Part shown: positions 29,193 through 34,753 of the stretch, piece by piece
How positions within the stretch are numbered: position 1 is the first letter of the stretch
How the letters are laid out: each line of letters begins with the position of its first letter
Virus record (IMG/VR): IMGVR_UViG_3300025674_000166
Location: 1-35,005 of that record
Length of the DNA stretch: 35,005 nucleotides
Strand: one strand, 5' to 3'
Origin: a virus
Notes under the pieces: generated by a model
Told to the model about the DNA's origin: nothing
Database searches by the model: none
Seen by the model: the letters and a program-made list of their open reading frames with translations, nothing else
Position numbers and translations under genes: made by a program

Positions 29193-31160
29193 TTATTTCC
29201 TCTCTAAGACCCCGTTTGAATAACTTGAAGTGAAGTAATTATTTGAGAATACAACTCCAGAGATGTCTTCTCCAGAAGCAATAACATCCTTAAGCATATT
29301 TATCCGACTATTCGAAACGTCAAAGTTTAAATACAAATCTTTTAGTCCGATAACATCGTTTGATTCTGGGAATGCTTGAATTTCCACAACATTATTTGGT
29401 TTTTCTGTCCCAGTAATTTCGATTGTATTGATCAAAATTTCACCTTTAACATAATCAACAGTACCAACTGACTTGAGTAAGACTGTATACTGATTATCAG
29501 TGGTTAAATTCTTAGAGACAACCGATAAAATACCCTTTCCACTACCATCCAGTGCCCCTGTAGAGGTCTTATTTGGCACATCTGTGAAGTAGCACTTGTC
29601 ATCAAATCCACTGATGTTAAACGCCGTGCTCTTGATGTTAAATCCTTCTGGTTTTACATGGAATCTATTACCAAAACACAGTTCGTACTGTGTTGGATTC
29701 TCAAAAATGCAGTTTAAATTTCTACGAATGATGACTCTAGTGATGTTTGAGGTGATTCCATCATCAACACGGTCGATTAATTGACATATTTTACTATATT
29801 TGAACCTTCCACCAAAACTATTCATCTTAACAGTCTTGGCATAATTGCTTAAATTAGTAGTAATTGTTGATTTGAGGTCTGATGATGAAGAAACTTGGTT
29901 GCTATTGTAGTAAACAGACGAATCAATCTCAACATAAAGAATCTTGAGATCAACAATTTCCTGATTTATACCAGCGACAGTGTAATTTTTGAGTTTCGAC
30001 AGTATATTTTGCTTATCAAAGTCCGAAACATACGTTCCATTAACTGGTTTTATGCTCAAAAGCACTGTTCCATATCTTGGTGGGGACAATTCTTCGCCAC
30101 CAACGACCGAAACACTCTCTGCCTTAGGGTAAATTTGGTTAATTATTGCTTCATAATCAGTTGATGTCACTGCTCTGTGTTGAGATGAGTAAACACGAGG
30201 TGCAAAATACTTAATTGACGATAAATTTTCAATTTCTGCGCCATTTTTTGATGATTCTAGGGTTGTAACTGAGACAGTATCTGAAGGAACTAACTTTGTA
30301 ATGCTATTTGCTTCAGGATTTGTCGTTAAAGTGCCCTGGAAATTGAATCTTGCAGCACCATTACCAGTTTCACCGTCCGTCACGATGTATTTTGCGGTAA
30401 TTACTGACCCAGTTTGTAGTTTTCTGCCAAAAACACCATCACCAAAGATTATTTCATACTTCTCATCTTGGACTTCTTGTAAGAAATAGACATCTGAGTC
30501 CTTATCAATGTTTAAAATATTATCAACTCTCCTGATTTCACGTCCTAAATCACTTCCATCATCCGAAACATAGACAACCATGTTCTCAGTATCGACATCT
30601 GAGTTATTAATTACAAATTTTTGGTCCTGTGAGAGGTCAACAGTCCACTTCTTAGTAAGTAATGATCCCTGATACACATAAATTGGAGCACTTTCCGTTC
30701 CAAAATGTGCAACACGTGTCGATGCAATGCTTGAATCAGTGTTATCTACAATTGAAGATGTAATATTTTCAGCAACTGAGAAGATATATGATGAATTATC
30801 CGATACTCCTACACAAACCAGACCCGCTAATAAGGTCATATTAGAGTCTGTGCTTTCCGTTGGTATAGAAAAGGTAATTGCTGCCCTTGCAGCACGTTTT
30901 GAGCGGGGTACATAACCAATATTACGTGCCAGAGAGACTACATTTTCTCTCAGTGTCGCTGAATCCAAGAAGGATTCATTGGCAACCATATTGGCATTAA
31001 ATGCATTAATGTAAGTATTGTATGCTAACGTATCAATTAGGATTGAAAAGTTAGATCCTTCGAAATCGAAGTCAGTAAAATTCGAATTCGCACGTAAATA
31101 ATCCTTTATAGAAGTTCGAATCTGGTCGTAATCTAGGTTGGTAAATTGCGTAAATGGCAT
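29193..31160 (-). CDS. gp6: Baseplate wedge protein gp6 (baseplate J-like)
   Basis: gp6 forms the inner ring connecting baseplate wedges. At 655 aa it is almost the T4 length (660). The N-terminus (YDQIRTSIKDYLRANSNFTD, FDFEGSNFSILIDTLAYNTY, then ANMVANESFLDSATLRENV and ARNIGYVPRSKRAARAAI) is the classic gp6/baseplate-J signature. The middle has YEIIFGDGVFGRKLQTGSVI and APRVYSSQHRAVTSTDYEAI, and the C-terminal half carries the FGGRFKYSKICQLIDRVDD segment. Unlike gp7, gp8 and gp14 it shows no inserted GxGY repeats. It starts 5 nt after the gp25 stop, and its own stop is 3 nt before the 4272-aa gene. That gene has a GAGG ribosome-binding site within the end of gp6. Confidence 0.96.
   Translation of the reverse strand: MPFTQFTNLDYDQIRTSIKDYLRANSNFTDFDFEGSNFSILIDTLAYNTYINAFNANMVANESFLDSATLRENVVSLARNIGYVPRSKRAARAAITFSIPTESTDSNMTLLAGLVCVGVSDNSSYIFSVAENITSSIVDNTDSSIASTRVAHFGTESAPIYVYQGSLLTKKWTVDLSQDQKFVINNSDVDTENMVVYVSDDGSDLGREIRRVDNILNIDKDSDVYFLQEVQDEKYEIIFGDGVFGRKLQTGSVITAKYIVTDGETGNGAARFNFQGTLTTNPEANSITKLVPSDTVSVTTLESSKNGAEIENLSSIKYFAPRVYSSQHRAVTSTDYEAIINQIYPKAESVSVVGGEELSPPRYGTVLLSIKPVNGTYVSDFDKQNILSKLKNYTVAGINQEIVDLKILYVEIDSSVYYNSNQVSSSSDLKSTITTNLSNYAKTVKMNSFGGRFKYSKICQLIDRVDDGITSNITRVIIRRNLNCIFENPTQYELCFGNRFHVKPEGFNIKSTAFNISGFDDKCYFTDVPNKTSTGALDGSGKGILSVVSKNLTTDNQYTVLLKSVGTVDYVKGEILINTIEITGTEKPNNVVEIQAFPESNDVIGLKDLYLNFDVSNSRINMLKDVIASGEDISGVVFSNNYFTSSYSNGVLERK
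29297..29304 (-). promoter_or_regulatory. Possible late promoter GATAAATA before the gp7-position gene
   Basis: The minus strand reads GGATAAATATGC about 110 nt before the start of the 4272-aa gene, inside gp6. It is the same GATAAATA variant as seen near gp13 and gp15. Low confidence, since it is coding DNA and AT-rich. Confidence 0.25.
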
Positions 31161-31165
31161 TTGGA

Positions 31166-31564
31166 TTATCTAGTAGCTTCGAGTAAGAAATTAAACTGCT
31201 GCGTTGGTAAATCTTGTCCTACAATATCAAATGTAACTGTCGCCTCAAAGGTATTGAGGTCTGGATTTGGAATGACTTCTACAATTAAATTATCAACTCT
31301 TGGTTCAAAATTCTCAATGGCAGTCTTAATTTGATCTGCAATTACCAGGGCGGTTGAATAATCAACAAAATCAAATAAAGAAGAGCGTACATCAGATCCG
31401 AATAAAGAATTGAAGAACTTTTCCGTTGGAATCGTTTCAACAATGTTTCTTACGGACCTTATGATTGCACGCTCATTTGTAAGCACTGTAATATCATTCG
31501 TCACTGGATGGCGATCAAAAGACAAACTAATATCCTTAAATGCTTGTGATACTCTAGACGCCAT
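31166..31564 (-). CDS. gp25: Baseplate wedge protein gp25
   Basis: At 132 aa it has the length of T4 gp25. It belongs to the GPW/gp25 family, which primes sheath assembly at the baseplate and is shared with type VI secretion (TssE). Diagnostic parts are ISLSFDRHPVTNDITVLTNE, AIIRSVRNIVETIPTEKFF, then FGSDVRSSLFDFVD (the family's conserved region before the ALVIADQIKTAIENFEPRV helix), and a C-terminal beta sheet. It is the first recognised morphogenesis gene of the cluster. An exact T4-type late promoter TATAAATA ends 27 nt before its ATG. No strong Shine-Dalgarno is visible. Confidence 0.96.
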   Translation of the reverse strand: MASRVSQAFKDISLSFDRHPVTNDITVLTNERAIIRSVRNIVETIPTEKFFNSLFGSDVRSSLFDFVDYSTALVIADQIKTAIENFEPRVDNLIVEVIPNPDLNTFEATVTFDIVGQDLPTQQFNFLLEATR

Positions 31565-31591
31565 TAATAATTGGAGATTTTTTTCTTGATT

Positions 31592-31599
31592 TATTTATA
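31592..31599 (-). promoter_or_regulatory. T4-type late promoter TATAAATA before gp25
   Basis: The minus strand contains the exact T4 late consensus TATAAATA in TTAAATATAAATAAATC. It lies between the stop of the 72-aa gene and the gp25 ATG, 27 nt upstream of the latter. T4-like cyanophages carry homologues of the gp55/gp33/gp45 late machinery, none of which is encoded in this window. This is the best promoter match in the cluster. Confidence 0.65.
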
Positions 31600-31600
31600 T

Positions 31601-31819
31601 TTAATACCAAGGATTTCCATATGTAGGCTCTGTTCCATATTCCCAATCGTCATAATCATCATCATTTCGAATGGTTTCATGAAGTTGATTTTGAGTCTTA
31701 AGATTATGCTTCTTTGGTTTATCCAAAAATCTTAATGACCCATAATCAGTTATAAGAGTTGTGGTACCCCACATTTCTTTCATGTAAGATTGGTTCCTAT
31801 CTGTCTTTAAGTTCGACAT
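31601..31819 (-). CDS. Small hypothetical protein upstream of gp25
   Basis: This 72-aa protein of unknown function begins MSNLKTDRNQSYMKEMWG, has YGSLRFLDKPKKHNLKTQNQ in the middle and an acidic, Tyr-rich tail (DDDYDDWEYGTEPTYGNPWY). A good ribosome-binding site AGGAGC (31826-31831) sits 6 nt before the ATG, which supports translation. An AATAAATA late-promoter-like element at 31881-31888 precedes it, and a perfect 21-bp palindrome overlaps its leader. It is separated from the genes to the right by a terminator. It therefore appears to be the first gene of the late structural transcript. No domain was recognised. Confidence 0.78.
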   Translation of the reverse strand: MSNLKTDRNQSYMKEMWGTTTLITDYGSLRFLDKPKKHNLKTQNQLHETIRNDDDYDDWEYGTEPTYGNPWY

Positions 31820-31829
31820 GGTTGCGCTC

Positions 31830-31850
31830 CTGTTTTGATAATCAAAACAG
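31830..31850 (-). repeat. Perfect 21-bp palindrome in the leader of the 72-aa gene
   Basis: CTGTTTTGAT and ATCAAAACAG are exact inverted complements around one central base. In RNA this gives an 8-bp stem with a 5-nt loop, abutting the AGGAGC ribosome-binding site. It could be an mRNA-stabilising or translation-limiting hairpin, or a protein-binding operator. Confidence 0.75.
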
Positions 31851-31880
31851 AACTTTTAAAGGGGTTGCTATCCCTAGTAG

Positions 31881-31888
31881 TATTTATT
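31881..31888 (-). promoter_or_regulatory. Candidate late promoter AATAAATA before the 72-aa gene
   Basis: The minus strand reads AAAATAAATACTAC just downstream of the terminator and about 60 nt before the 72-aa ATG. Position after a terminator and before a gene with a good ribosome-binding site makes it a plausible start of the late transcript. Confidence 0.5.
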
Positions 31889-31896
31889 TTCGAGAT

Positions 31897-31927
31897 AAAA
31901 AAAAGAGGTCCCTTAAGAACCCCTCTT
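31897..31927 (-). terminator. Rho-independent terminator after the 49-aa gene
   Basis: On the minus strand, AAGAGG (31922-31927) and CCTCTT (31903-31908) form a stem around a 13-nt loop, followed by a run of eight T (31897-31904). It begins 7 nt past the stop of the 49-aa gene. It would end the transcript of the glycosyltransferase group before the structural cluster. Confidence 0.8.
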
Positions 31928-31933
31928 GTAATA

Positions 31934-32083
31934 TTACTTACCCTGACCCCTATATTTCTTACGAGCAGGATTACGAGACGTAGCTGCGTATTTCGTACCT
32001 CCCCCTGCTCCTTGACGAGTCTTCTTCGGTGGTCCAGGATTATAAGAAGTCTTGCCGTATGCACCAGTCTTTGCTTTTGCCAT
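31934..32083 (-). CDS. Tiny basic protein, 49 aa
   Basis: This gene starts at the ATG at 32083 and reads MAKAKTGAYGKTSYNPGPP, then KKTRQGAGGGTKYAATSRNP and ARKKYRGQGK before TAA. It is strongly basic (Lys/Arg rich), Gly-rich and without an acidic patch, so nucleic-acid or head contact is conceivable, but no family was recognised. It starts 2 nt after the stop of the 52-aa gene and ends 7 nt before a terminator. That context argues that it is a real gene at the end of a small operon. Longer overlapping frames at 31807-32064 (minus) and 31835-32089 (plus) look like shadows. Confidence 0.75.
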   Translation of the reverse strand: MAKAKTGAYGKTSYNPGPPKKTRQGAGGGTKYAATSRNPARKKYRGQGK

Positions 32084-32085
32084 AA

Positions 32086-32244
32086 TTAATACTTAATAAT
32101 CTTAGTTTCAAGTTTGTTTGGATTTGGAGAGCCTGTCTGATAATACTCTATCGACAGGTTCTCCATTATATCAAAGTACTCTTCCTCGGTCAAGTTCTTA
32201 TAAAGTACTTTACCATCTAAAATAATTTGATAATTTTCTGTCAT
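32086..32244 (-). CDS. Small conserved-looking protein, 52 aa
   Basis: The frame from the ATG at 32244 reads MTENYQIILDGKVLYKNLTE, then EEYFDIMENLSIEYYQTGSP and NPNKLETKIIKY. The pattern (short beta strand, helix with EEYFDIMENL, then YQTGSP and a final strand) looks like a compact beta-alpha-beta domain, and I associate this type with T4-like cyanophages. It follows the glycosyltransferase gene by 15 nt and precedes the 49-aa gene by 2 nt, so the three probably share one transcript. Function is unknown. Confidence 0.75.
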   Translation of the reverse strand: MTENYQIILDGKVLYKNLTEEEYFDIMENLSIEYYQTGSPNPNKLETKIIKY

Positions 32245-32259
32245 CGTCTGCCAGATAAA

Positions 32260-33036
32260 TCAGATAACTCTTGTCTTCTCGTGACCAACTCGAACACGAG
32301 GATCGCACCAAATCTCAAAACCTGCTGCTTTTGCATCCAGGCAGAATGAGACATCTTCTCCACACATATCCTGAACTTCTCCAGATTCGAAGATTTGCAT
32401 CTTCGGTGCAAACCATGGATACTTCATTTCTTCGTGCTCAAAGACTCCGTGCTTAATCAATAACCATCCGAATCCTGTGTAGTCAACCGTGAAAGGCTTA
32501 CGACGCTTTGAAATTGTCTCAATACTTTCATGATTCATGACTCCACCATTGCTACGGAAGTCCTCTTCCTCCAACCAGTGTGCAACAGAAGTTGTTATAC
32601 CATCCTCAGTACAATACCATCCTGCTGCAATGTCCTTGTCCATCAATACCAATTGTAAGAATTTGGCAGTGTTGAAAATAATATCACTGTCAATCCACAA
32701 TTGATAATCATAAGGCAGTTTACCATCCCATGGCAATTGGTCGGGTCCTCGCAGTACATTTGCCCCAAGACACTTGCAGCGTGCGAAATTCACCATTGAT
32801 GAATAATCTTGAGAGATTTGAATCGCAGCTCCACACTGTACAAGGTCAAAACACAATTGTACAAAATTTTTCAAATATGTGTACGATACTCCACGTCCTG
32901 GAAGACAGAATACTATGGTCTTGCCTTTAATCATTTCTTTTGCAAGATCATAGTCGAATTCTTCCTTCTTCTTGGAAGTAGTATCGACTTTTGGCGCTAG
33001 CGGCGTTTTTGCTTTTAGTGTAAATCCTTTAGCCAT
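32260..33036 (-). CDS. Predicted GT-A-fold glycosyltransferase
   Basis: This 258-aa protein appears to transfer a sugar from a nucleotide sugar. After a Lys-rich N-terminus it has KTIVFCLPGRGVSYTYLKNF (39-58) as the first strand. The metal- and nucleotide-binding DxD follows as WIDSDIIF (D116-S-D118). Then come AAGWYC (137-142), YTGFGWLLIKHGVFE (186-200), the likely acceptor-side acidic motif GEDVSFC (226-232) and GHEK (251-254), whose His could be a metal ligand. The order DxD...ED...H fits GT-A enzymes. There is no signal or membrane segment, so it should act in the cytoplasm. The substrate is unknown: virion proteins, phage DNA or a host molecule are all possible. It has a sigma70-like promoter, suggesting expression earlier than the structural genes. 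Confidence 0.85.
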   Translation of the reverse strand: MAKGFTLKAKTPLAPKVDTTSKKKEEFDYDLAKEMIKGKTIVFCLPGRGVSYTYLKNFVQLCFDLVQCGAAIQISQDYSSMVNFARCKCLGANVLRGPDQLPWDGKLPYDYQLWIDSDIIFNTAKFLQLVLMDKDIAAGWYCTEDGITTSVAHWLEEEDFRSNGGVMNHESIETISKRRKPFTVDYTGFGWLLIKHGVFEHEEMKYPWFAPKMQIFESGEVQDMCGEDVSFCLDAKAAGFEIWCDPRVRVGHEKTRVI

Positions 33037-33059
33037 AATAGAGTGTAATTACATCATTG

Positions 33060-33088
33060 ATCATACAGTATTATCTATGTGAAGTCAA
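33060..33088 (-). promoter_or_regulatory. Sigma70-type promoter for the glycosyltransferase
   Basis: The minus strand has TTGACT (33083-33088), a 17-bp spacer and TATGAT (33060-33065). A start near 33053 would leave a leader of about 17 nt before the ATG at 33036. This is the best host-type promoter in the window. It overlaps no coding region, lying between the AbrB-like gene and the glycosyltransferase. Confidence 0.7.
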
Positions 33089-33099
33089 GGTCTACGCTC

Positions 33100-33282
33100 T
33101 CAGTCTTTACCGACCTCGGTAATTACAATCGCGTCTCCATCGACTTCCATATTCACTTCGGTCCCCTCATACCATCCGTATTCGTTTAATACCCACTCGG
33201 GCAAATTAATAAAATACTCCCCAGTAATTGGATCGACCTCTACAGTCGTAAAATTTTCCTGCGGATTTTTTTGCATTTCCAT
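33100..33282 (-). CDS. AbrB/MazE-like (SpoVT-AbrB fold) small DNA-binding protein
   Basis: This 60-aa protein has a swapped-hairpin AbrB-type pattern: GEYFINLPEWVLNEYGWYEG (residues 21-40) followed by TEVNMEVDGDAIVITEV. In AbrB and MazE the equivalent positions read G-x-I-x-I-P-x-x-I-x-x-x-L-G-x-x-x-G-D-x-V. AAGGAA lies 9 nt before the ATG, a good ribosome-binding site. No toxin gene is adjacent, so an antitoxin role is not indicated. Short AbrB-like proteins occur in many cyanophages. Upstream is a noncoding region with tandem and inverted repeats, which could be its own operator by analogy with AbrB/MazE autoregulation. That last point is inference. Confidence 0.78.
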   Translation of the reverse strand: MEMQKNPQENFTTVEVDPITGEYFINLPEWVLNEYGWYEGTEVNMEVDGDAIVITEVGKD

Positions 33283-33306
33283 GTTTTCGTTCCTTGATTT
33301 TATATA

Positions 33307-33349
33307 GAAAAGTTGTGAGTCTTATAACGAAAAGTTGTGAGTCTTATAA
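33307..33349 (-). repeat. Perfect 22-bp tandem repeat upstream of the AbrB-like gene
   Basis: Two identical 21-base copies (33307-33327 and 33329-33349) are spaced by one base, giving a 22-bp period. On the minus strand each begins TTATAAGACTCACAAC. They end 24 nt before the AbrB-like start codon, next to a TATATAAA sequence that could be a -10 element. A period of two helical turns puts the copies on one DNA face, as expected for a paired operator. Confidence 0.85.
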
Positions 33350-33375
33350 AGAGCTAGCGAAAGCAAGACTTTATA
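33345..33375. repeat. Inverted repeat TATAAAG/CTTTATA with inner GC-GAAA-GC
   Basis: TATAAAG (33345-33351) and CTTTATA (33369-33375) are exact inverted complements. Inside the 17-base interval the plus strand reads GCGAAAGC, a GNRA-type tetraloop on two GC pairs. The right-hand part of the second 22-bp repeat copy overlaps the left arm. It could be a stem in RNA of either strand or a symmetric DNA site. Confidence 0.5.
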
Positions 33376-33408
33376 GCTTATGGGGACCCATGGGTTTTAT
33401 ATACATAA

Positions 33409-33423
33409 GGGCGCACATCGCCC
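33409..33423. repeat. Small inverted repeat GGGCG/CGCCC
   Basis: This is a 5-bp GC stem with a 5-base loop in the noncoding region between the MutH-like and AbrB-like genes. A 10-bp palindrome ACCCATGGGT lies nearby at 33386-33395. Neither has a T-run, so termination is unlikely. They add to an unusually dense set of symmetric elements in about 200 bp. Confidence 0.4.
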
Positions 33424-33465
33424 CAACTGTGTATAACGAACGAACGCACAATGATATAAGATAAG

Positions 33466-33494
33466 GGGGGCACTGTTTTATACTTAGTGCCCCT
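33466..33494 (-). terminator. Terminator-like hairpin after the MutH-like gene
   Basis: GGGGCACT (33467-33474) and AGTGCCCC (33486-33493) form a perfect 8-bp GC-rich stem with an 11-base loop. On the minus strand the stem starts 7 nt past the stop of the nuclease gene and is followed by CCTTATCTTAT. That tract is only weakly T-rich, so termination may be partial. Confidence 0.6.
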
Positions 33495-33500
33495 ACCTAT

Positions 33501-34094
33501 TCACATCAGATTGCGCCCGAACTTACCACAGAGGTAGAATGCCATGCCCTTATCTTTGAGTTGAATACCTGCAAACGTAAGGGGGACATATGCACCGTTA
33601 GTCTTACTCGCTTTTGTACGAATTTGAAGCAGACCGTTAGGACCAGTGAACGTAGAAAGTTCCATGTCGTTATAGAACGAATCACGAATCTGCTCACAAA
33701 TATAATCGTAATCTTCACGAAGTTCCTGATAGTGCTCAGGGTGAGTTTCCTCGTTGAGTACCTCAGTGCCCACGTAATCGTTGGAGCGGGTGAAACCAAC
33801 GTAGATGGTTTGCTTTAGTTTCTCACCAACTTTGGAGTTATCAAAGTCTGCCTCATCTTCAATGATTTCTGTTAGACAGTGCTTAAGTTGAGTTATAGCG
33901 ATGGACTCTCCAACGGTGAAAGTTTTAATCTCACCGTCTGCCAGGTCGGTGAGGTCAGAGGAGTTAGGCACGCCCAGGGCGACCTCCAACAGTTGACCCC
34001 GTGCCCCTTTGTTCTGGGCGGGTTTGTGGAAGGCGGAGAAGTCGGTGGTCTTGAGTTTGGCGGCGACCTGCAGGGTGGTGAGTTTGGCGGTCAT
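33501..34094 (-). CDS. MutH/Sau3AI-family endonuclease
   Basis: This 197-aa protein aligns by eye along its length with E. coli MutH (229 aa). NKGARGQLLEVALG (28-41) corresponds to MutH DKGWIGVLLEIWLG, with E37 as the first catalytic Glu. DLADGEIKTFTV (50-61) corresponds to DFAALGVELKTIPV and supplies the D...E-x-K core (D50, E55, K57). LREDYDYICEQI corresponds to LREDWEELMDMI, GLLQIRTKAS to EYLQIRPKAA, and AFYLCGKF to GFYLKKNF. Known members cleave at GATC. The frame is open for 39 more codons, but ATG 34094 gives the family-like length and sits about 25 nt after a TACAAT -10 element, so I chose it. No methylase or MutS/MutL is in the window. GC falls from about 65% in the 5' half to about 40% in the 3' half. 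Confidence 0.85.
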   Translation of the reverse strand: MTAKLTTLQVAAKLKTTDFSAFHKPAQNKGARGQLLEVALGVPNSSDLTDLADGEIKTFTVGESIAITQLKHCLTEIIEDEADFDNSKVGEKLKQTIYVGFTRSNDYVGTEVLNEETHPEHYQELREDYDYICEQIRDSFYNDMELSTFTGPNGLLQIRTKASKTNGAYVPLTFAGIQLKDKGMAFYLCGKFGRNLM

Positions 34095-34120
34095 GATGTG
34101 GGGTCGGTTGACTTGAGAGT

Positions 34121-34150
34121 ATTGTAGCACGGATGGGGGCGAACCCTCAA
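34121..34150 (-). promoter_or_regulatory. Sigma70-type promoter for the MutH-like gene
   Basis: TTGAGG (34145-34150), an 18-bp spacer and TACAAT (34121-34126) preceded by TG form an extended -10 promoter. It overlaps the end of the 83-aa gene, whose stop codon lies inside the -35. The 14-base segment around the -10 recurs almost unchanged before the 95-aa gene. Confidence 0.6.
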
Positions 34151-34398
34151 AGGTCCGCCAGCATCTCATCCAGGGCAGCGGTGTCGATTCTGCCATCCAT
34201 CCAGCGGGCACCGTCAGGGGTCATCTGCCCCCACATCATCTCAAGGCGGGGAATCAGGCGGTCATAGGAGTCATAATGCTGGGCGACCTTGTAGGTCGTC
34301 TCATCATTCTGAATCCAGAGGGCGACGTTCCAGGTCTCCCAGTTTGCCCAACCGTTGTAATCGGTACGCTCAGGAATCATGGAGGTCAGTGCTTGCAT
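34147..34398 (-). CDS. YNGWxNxETWNVALWI-type conserved protein
   Basis: This 83-aa protein carries YNGWANWETWNVALWIQND near residues 14-32, a signature of short proteins shared by cyanophages and other phages (possibly Pfam DUF7249, from memory). The C-terminal part is helical, with ARWMDGRIDTAALDEMLADL. No catalytic residues are evident. The first ATG (34398) lies about 17 nt after the start predicted from a TATACT -10 element; an internal Met at residue 7 is the alternative. There is no Shine-Dalgarno. The gene is GC-rich like its neighbours in this corner of the window. Confidence 0.75.
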   Translation of the reverse strand: MQALTSMIPERTDYNGWANWETWNVALWIQNDETTYKVAQHYDSYDRLIPRLEMMWGQMTPDGARWMDGRIDTAALDEMLADL

Positions 34399-34421
34399 TT
34401 GGTTTCGTTTGAACTGAAGTC

Positions 34422-34427
34422 AGTATA
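34422..34427 (-). promoter_or_regulatory. Possible -10 element TATACT before the 83-aa gene
   Basis: The minus strand reads CCTTATACTGACTTC in the gap between the 95-aa and 83-aa genes. No convincing -35 is seen 16-18 bp upstream, so only the -10 supports it. An extra GCCC-loop-GGGC inverted repeat at 34441-34452 overlaps the 95-aa stop codon. Confidence 0.4.
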
Positions 34428-34444
34428 AGGGGTCAGGAGTGCCC

Positions 34445-34732
34445 TTAGGGGCGGATGGTGGACAGTTGCTGAATTGCCATCTCCTCCAGAACGGGACGCC
34501 AGTTCAGACGCTTAGAGTCGGACTTCTCAAGGCAGTGGCGGTTGACCCATCCCCCTTTGCTGGTCTTGCCAGAATACCAGAGCATACCCAGGATGGCACG
34601 ACGCGACACCCCAGTGTGGCGGTATTCAGTAAGAGGGGAGTTGAACCAGCGGACGCGGGCAGTCCCCGTGATAGGGTTAAGGCGGAGAGTCCAGACGCTT
34701 TGGGAGTCGTTGCAGTTGATGGGGTAGCGCAT
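34445..34732 (-). CDS. Hypothetical protein, 95 aa
   Basis: This protein of unknown function begins MRYPINCNDSQSVWTLRLNP, followed by ITGTARVRWFNSPLTEYRHT, SRRAILGMLWYSGKTSKGGW and VNRHCLEKSDSK. The TGTARVRWxNSxLxEY...VSRRAIL pattern and the KTSKGGWVN segment look like a compact folded domain, and similar small proteins occur in cyanophages as far as I recall. A TAGAAT -10 element ends about 21 nt before the ATG, within a promoter segment duplicated from the MutH-like gene. The overlapping plus-strand frame (34439-34807) is regarded as a shadow. Confidence 0.65.
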   Translation of the reverse strand: MRYPINCNDSQSVWTLRLNPITGTARVRWFNSPLTEYRHTGVSRRAILGMLWYSGKTSKGGWVNRHCLEKSDSKRLNWRPVLEEMAIQQLSTIRP

Positions 34733-34753
34733 CGGTCGTTTGTGGTTGAGAGT

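Noticed and set aside
31759-32089. Overlapping frames 31759-31983 (+), 31807-32064 (-) and 31835-32089 (+)
   Set aside because: They cross the terminator and the 49-aa gene in other frames and have no supporting start signals.
33100-33282. Toxin-antitoxin pair built on the AbrB/MazE-like protein
   Set aside because: No adjacent small toxin frame (MazF-, PIN- or RelE-like) was found; the neighbour is a glycosyltransferase with its own promoter.
33343-33366. T4 middle-promoter-like arrangement TTGCTT, 12 bp, TATAAG on the minus strand
   Set aside because: T4-like cyanophages generally lack MotA/AsiA, the match is loose, and it overlaps the repeat and hairpin elements that explain the sequence better.
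33373-33418. Tiny minus-strand frame MCALMYIKPMGPHKL as a leader peptide
   Set aside because: At 15 codons it is within chance expectation, with no clear ribosome-binding site or attenuator arrangement before the AbrB-like gene.
33501-34211. 236-aa version of the MutH-like protein with a 39-residue N-terminal extension
   Set aside because: The extension overlaps the 83-aa gene, lies upstream of the TACAAT promoter and has no family similarity; ATG 34094 gives the expected length.
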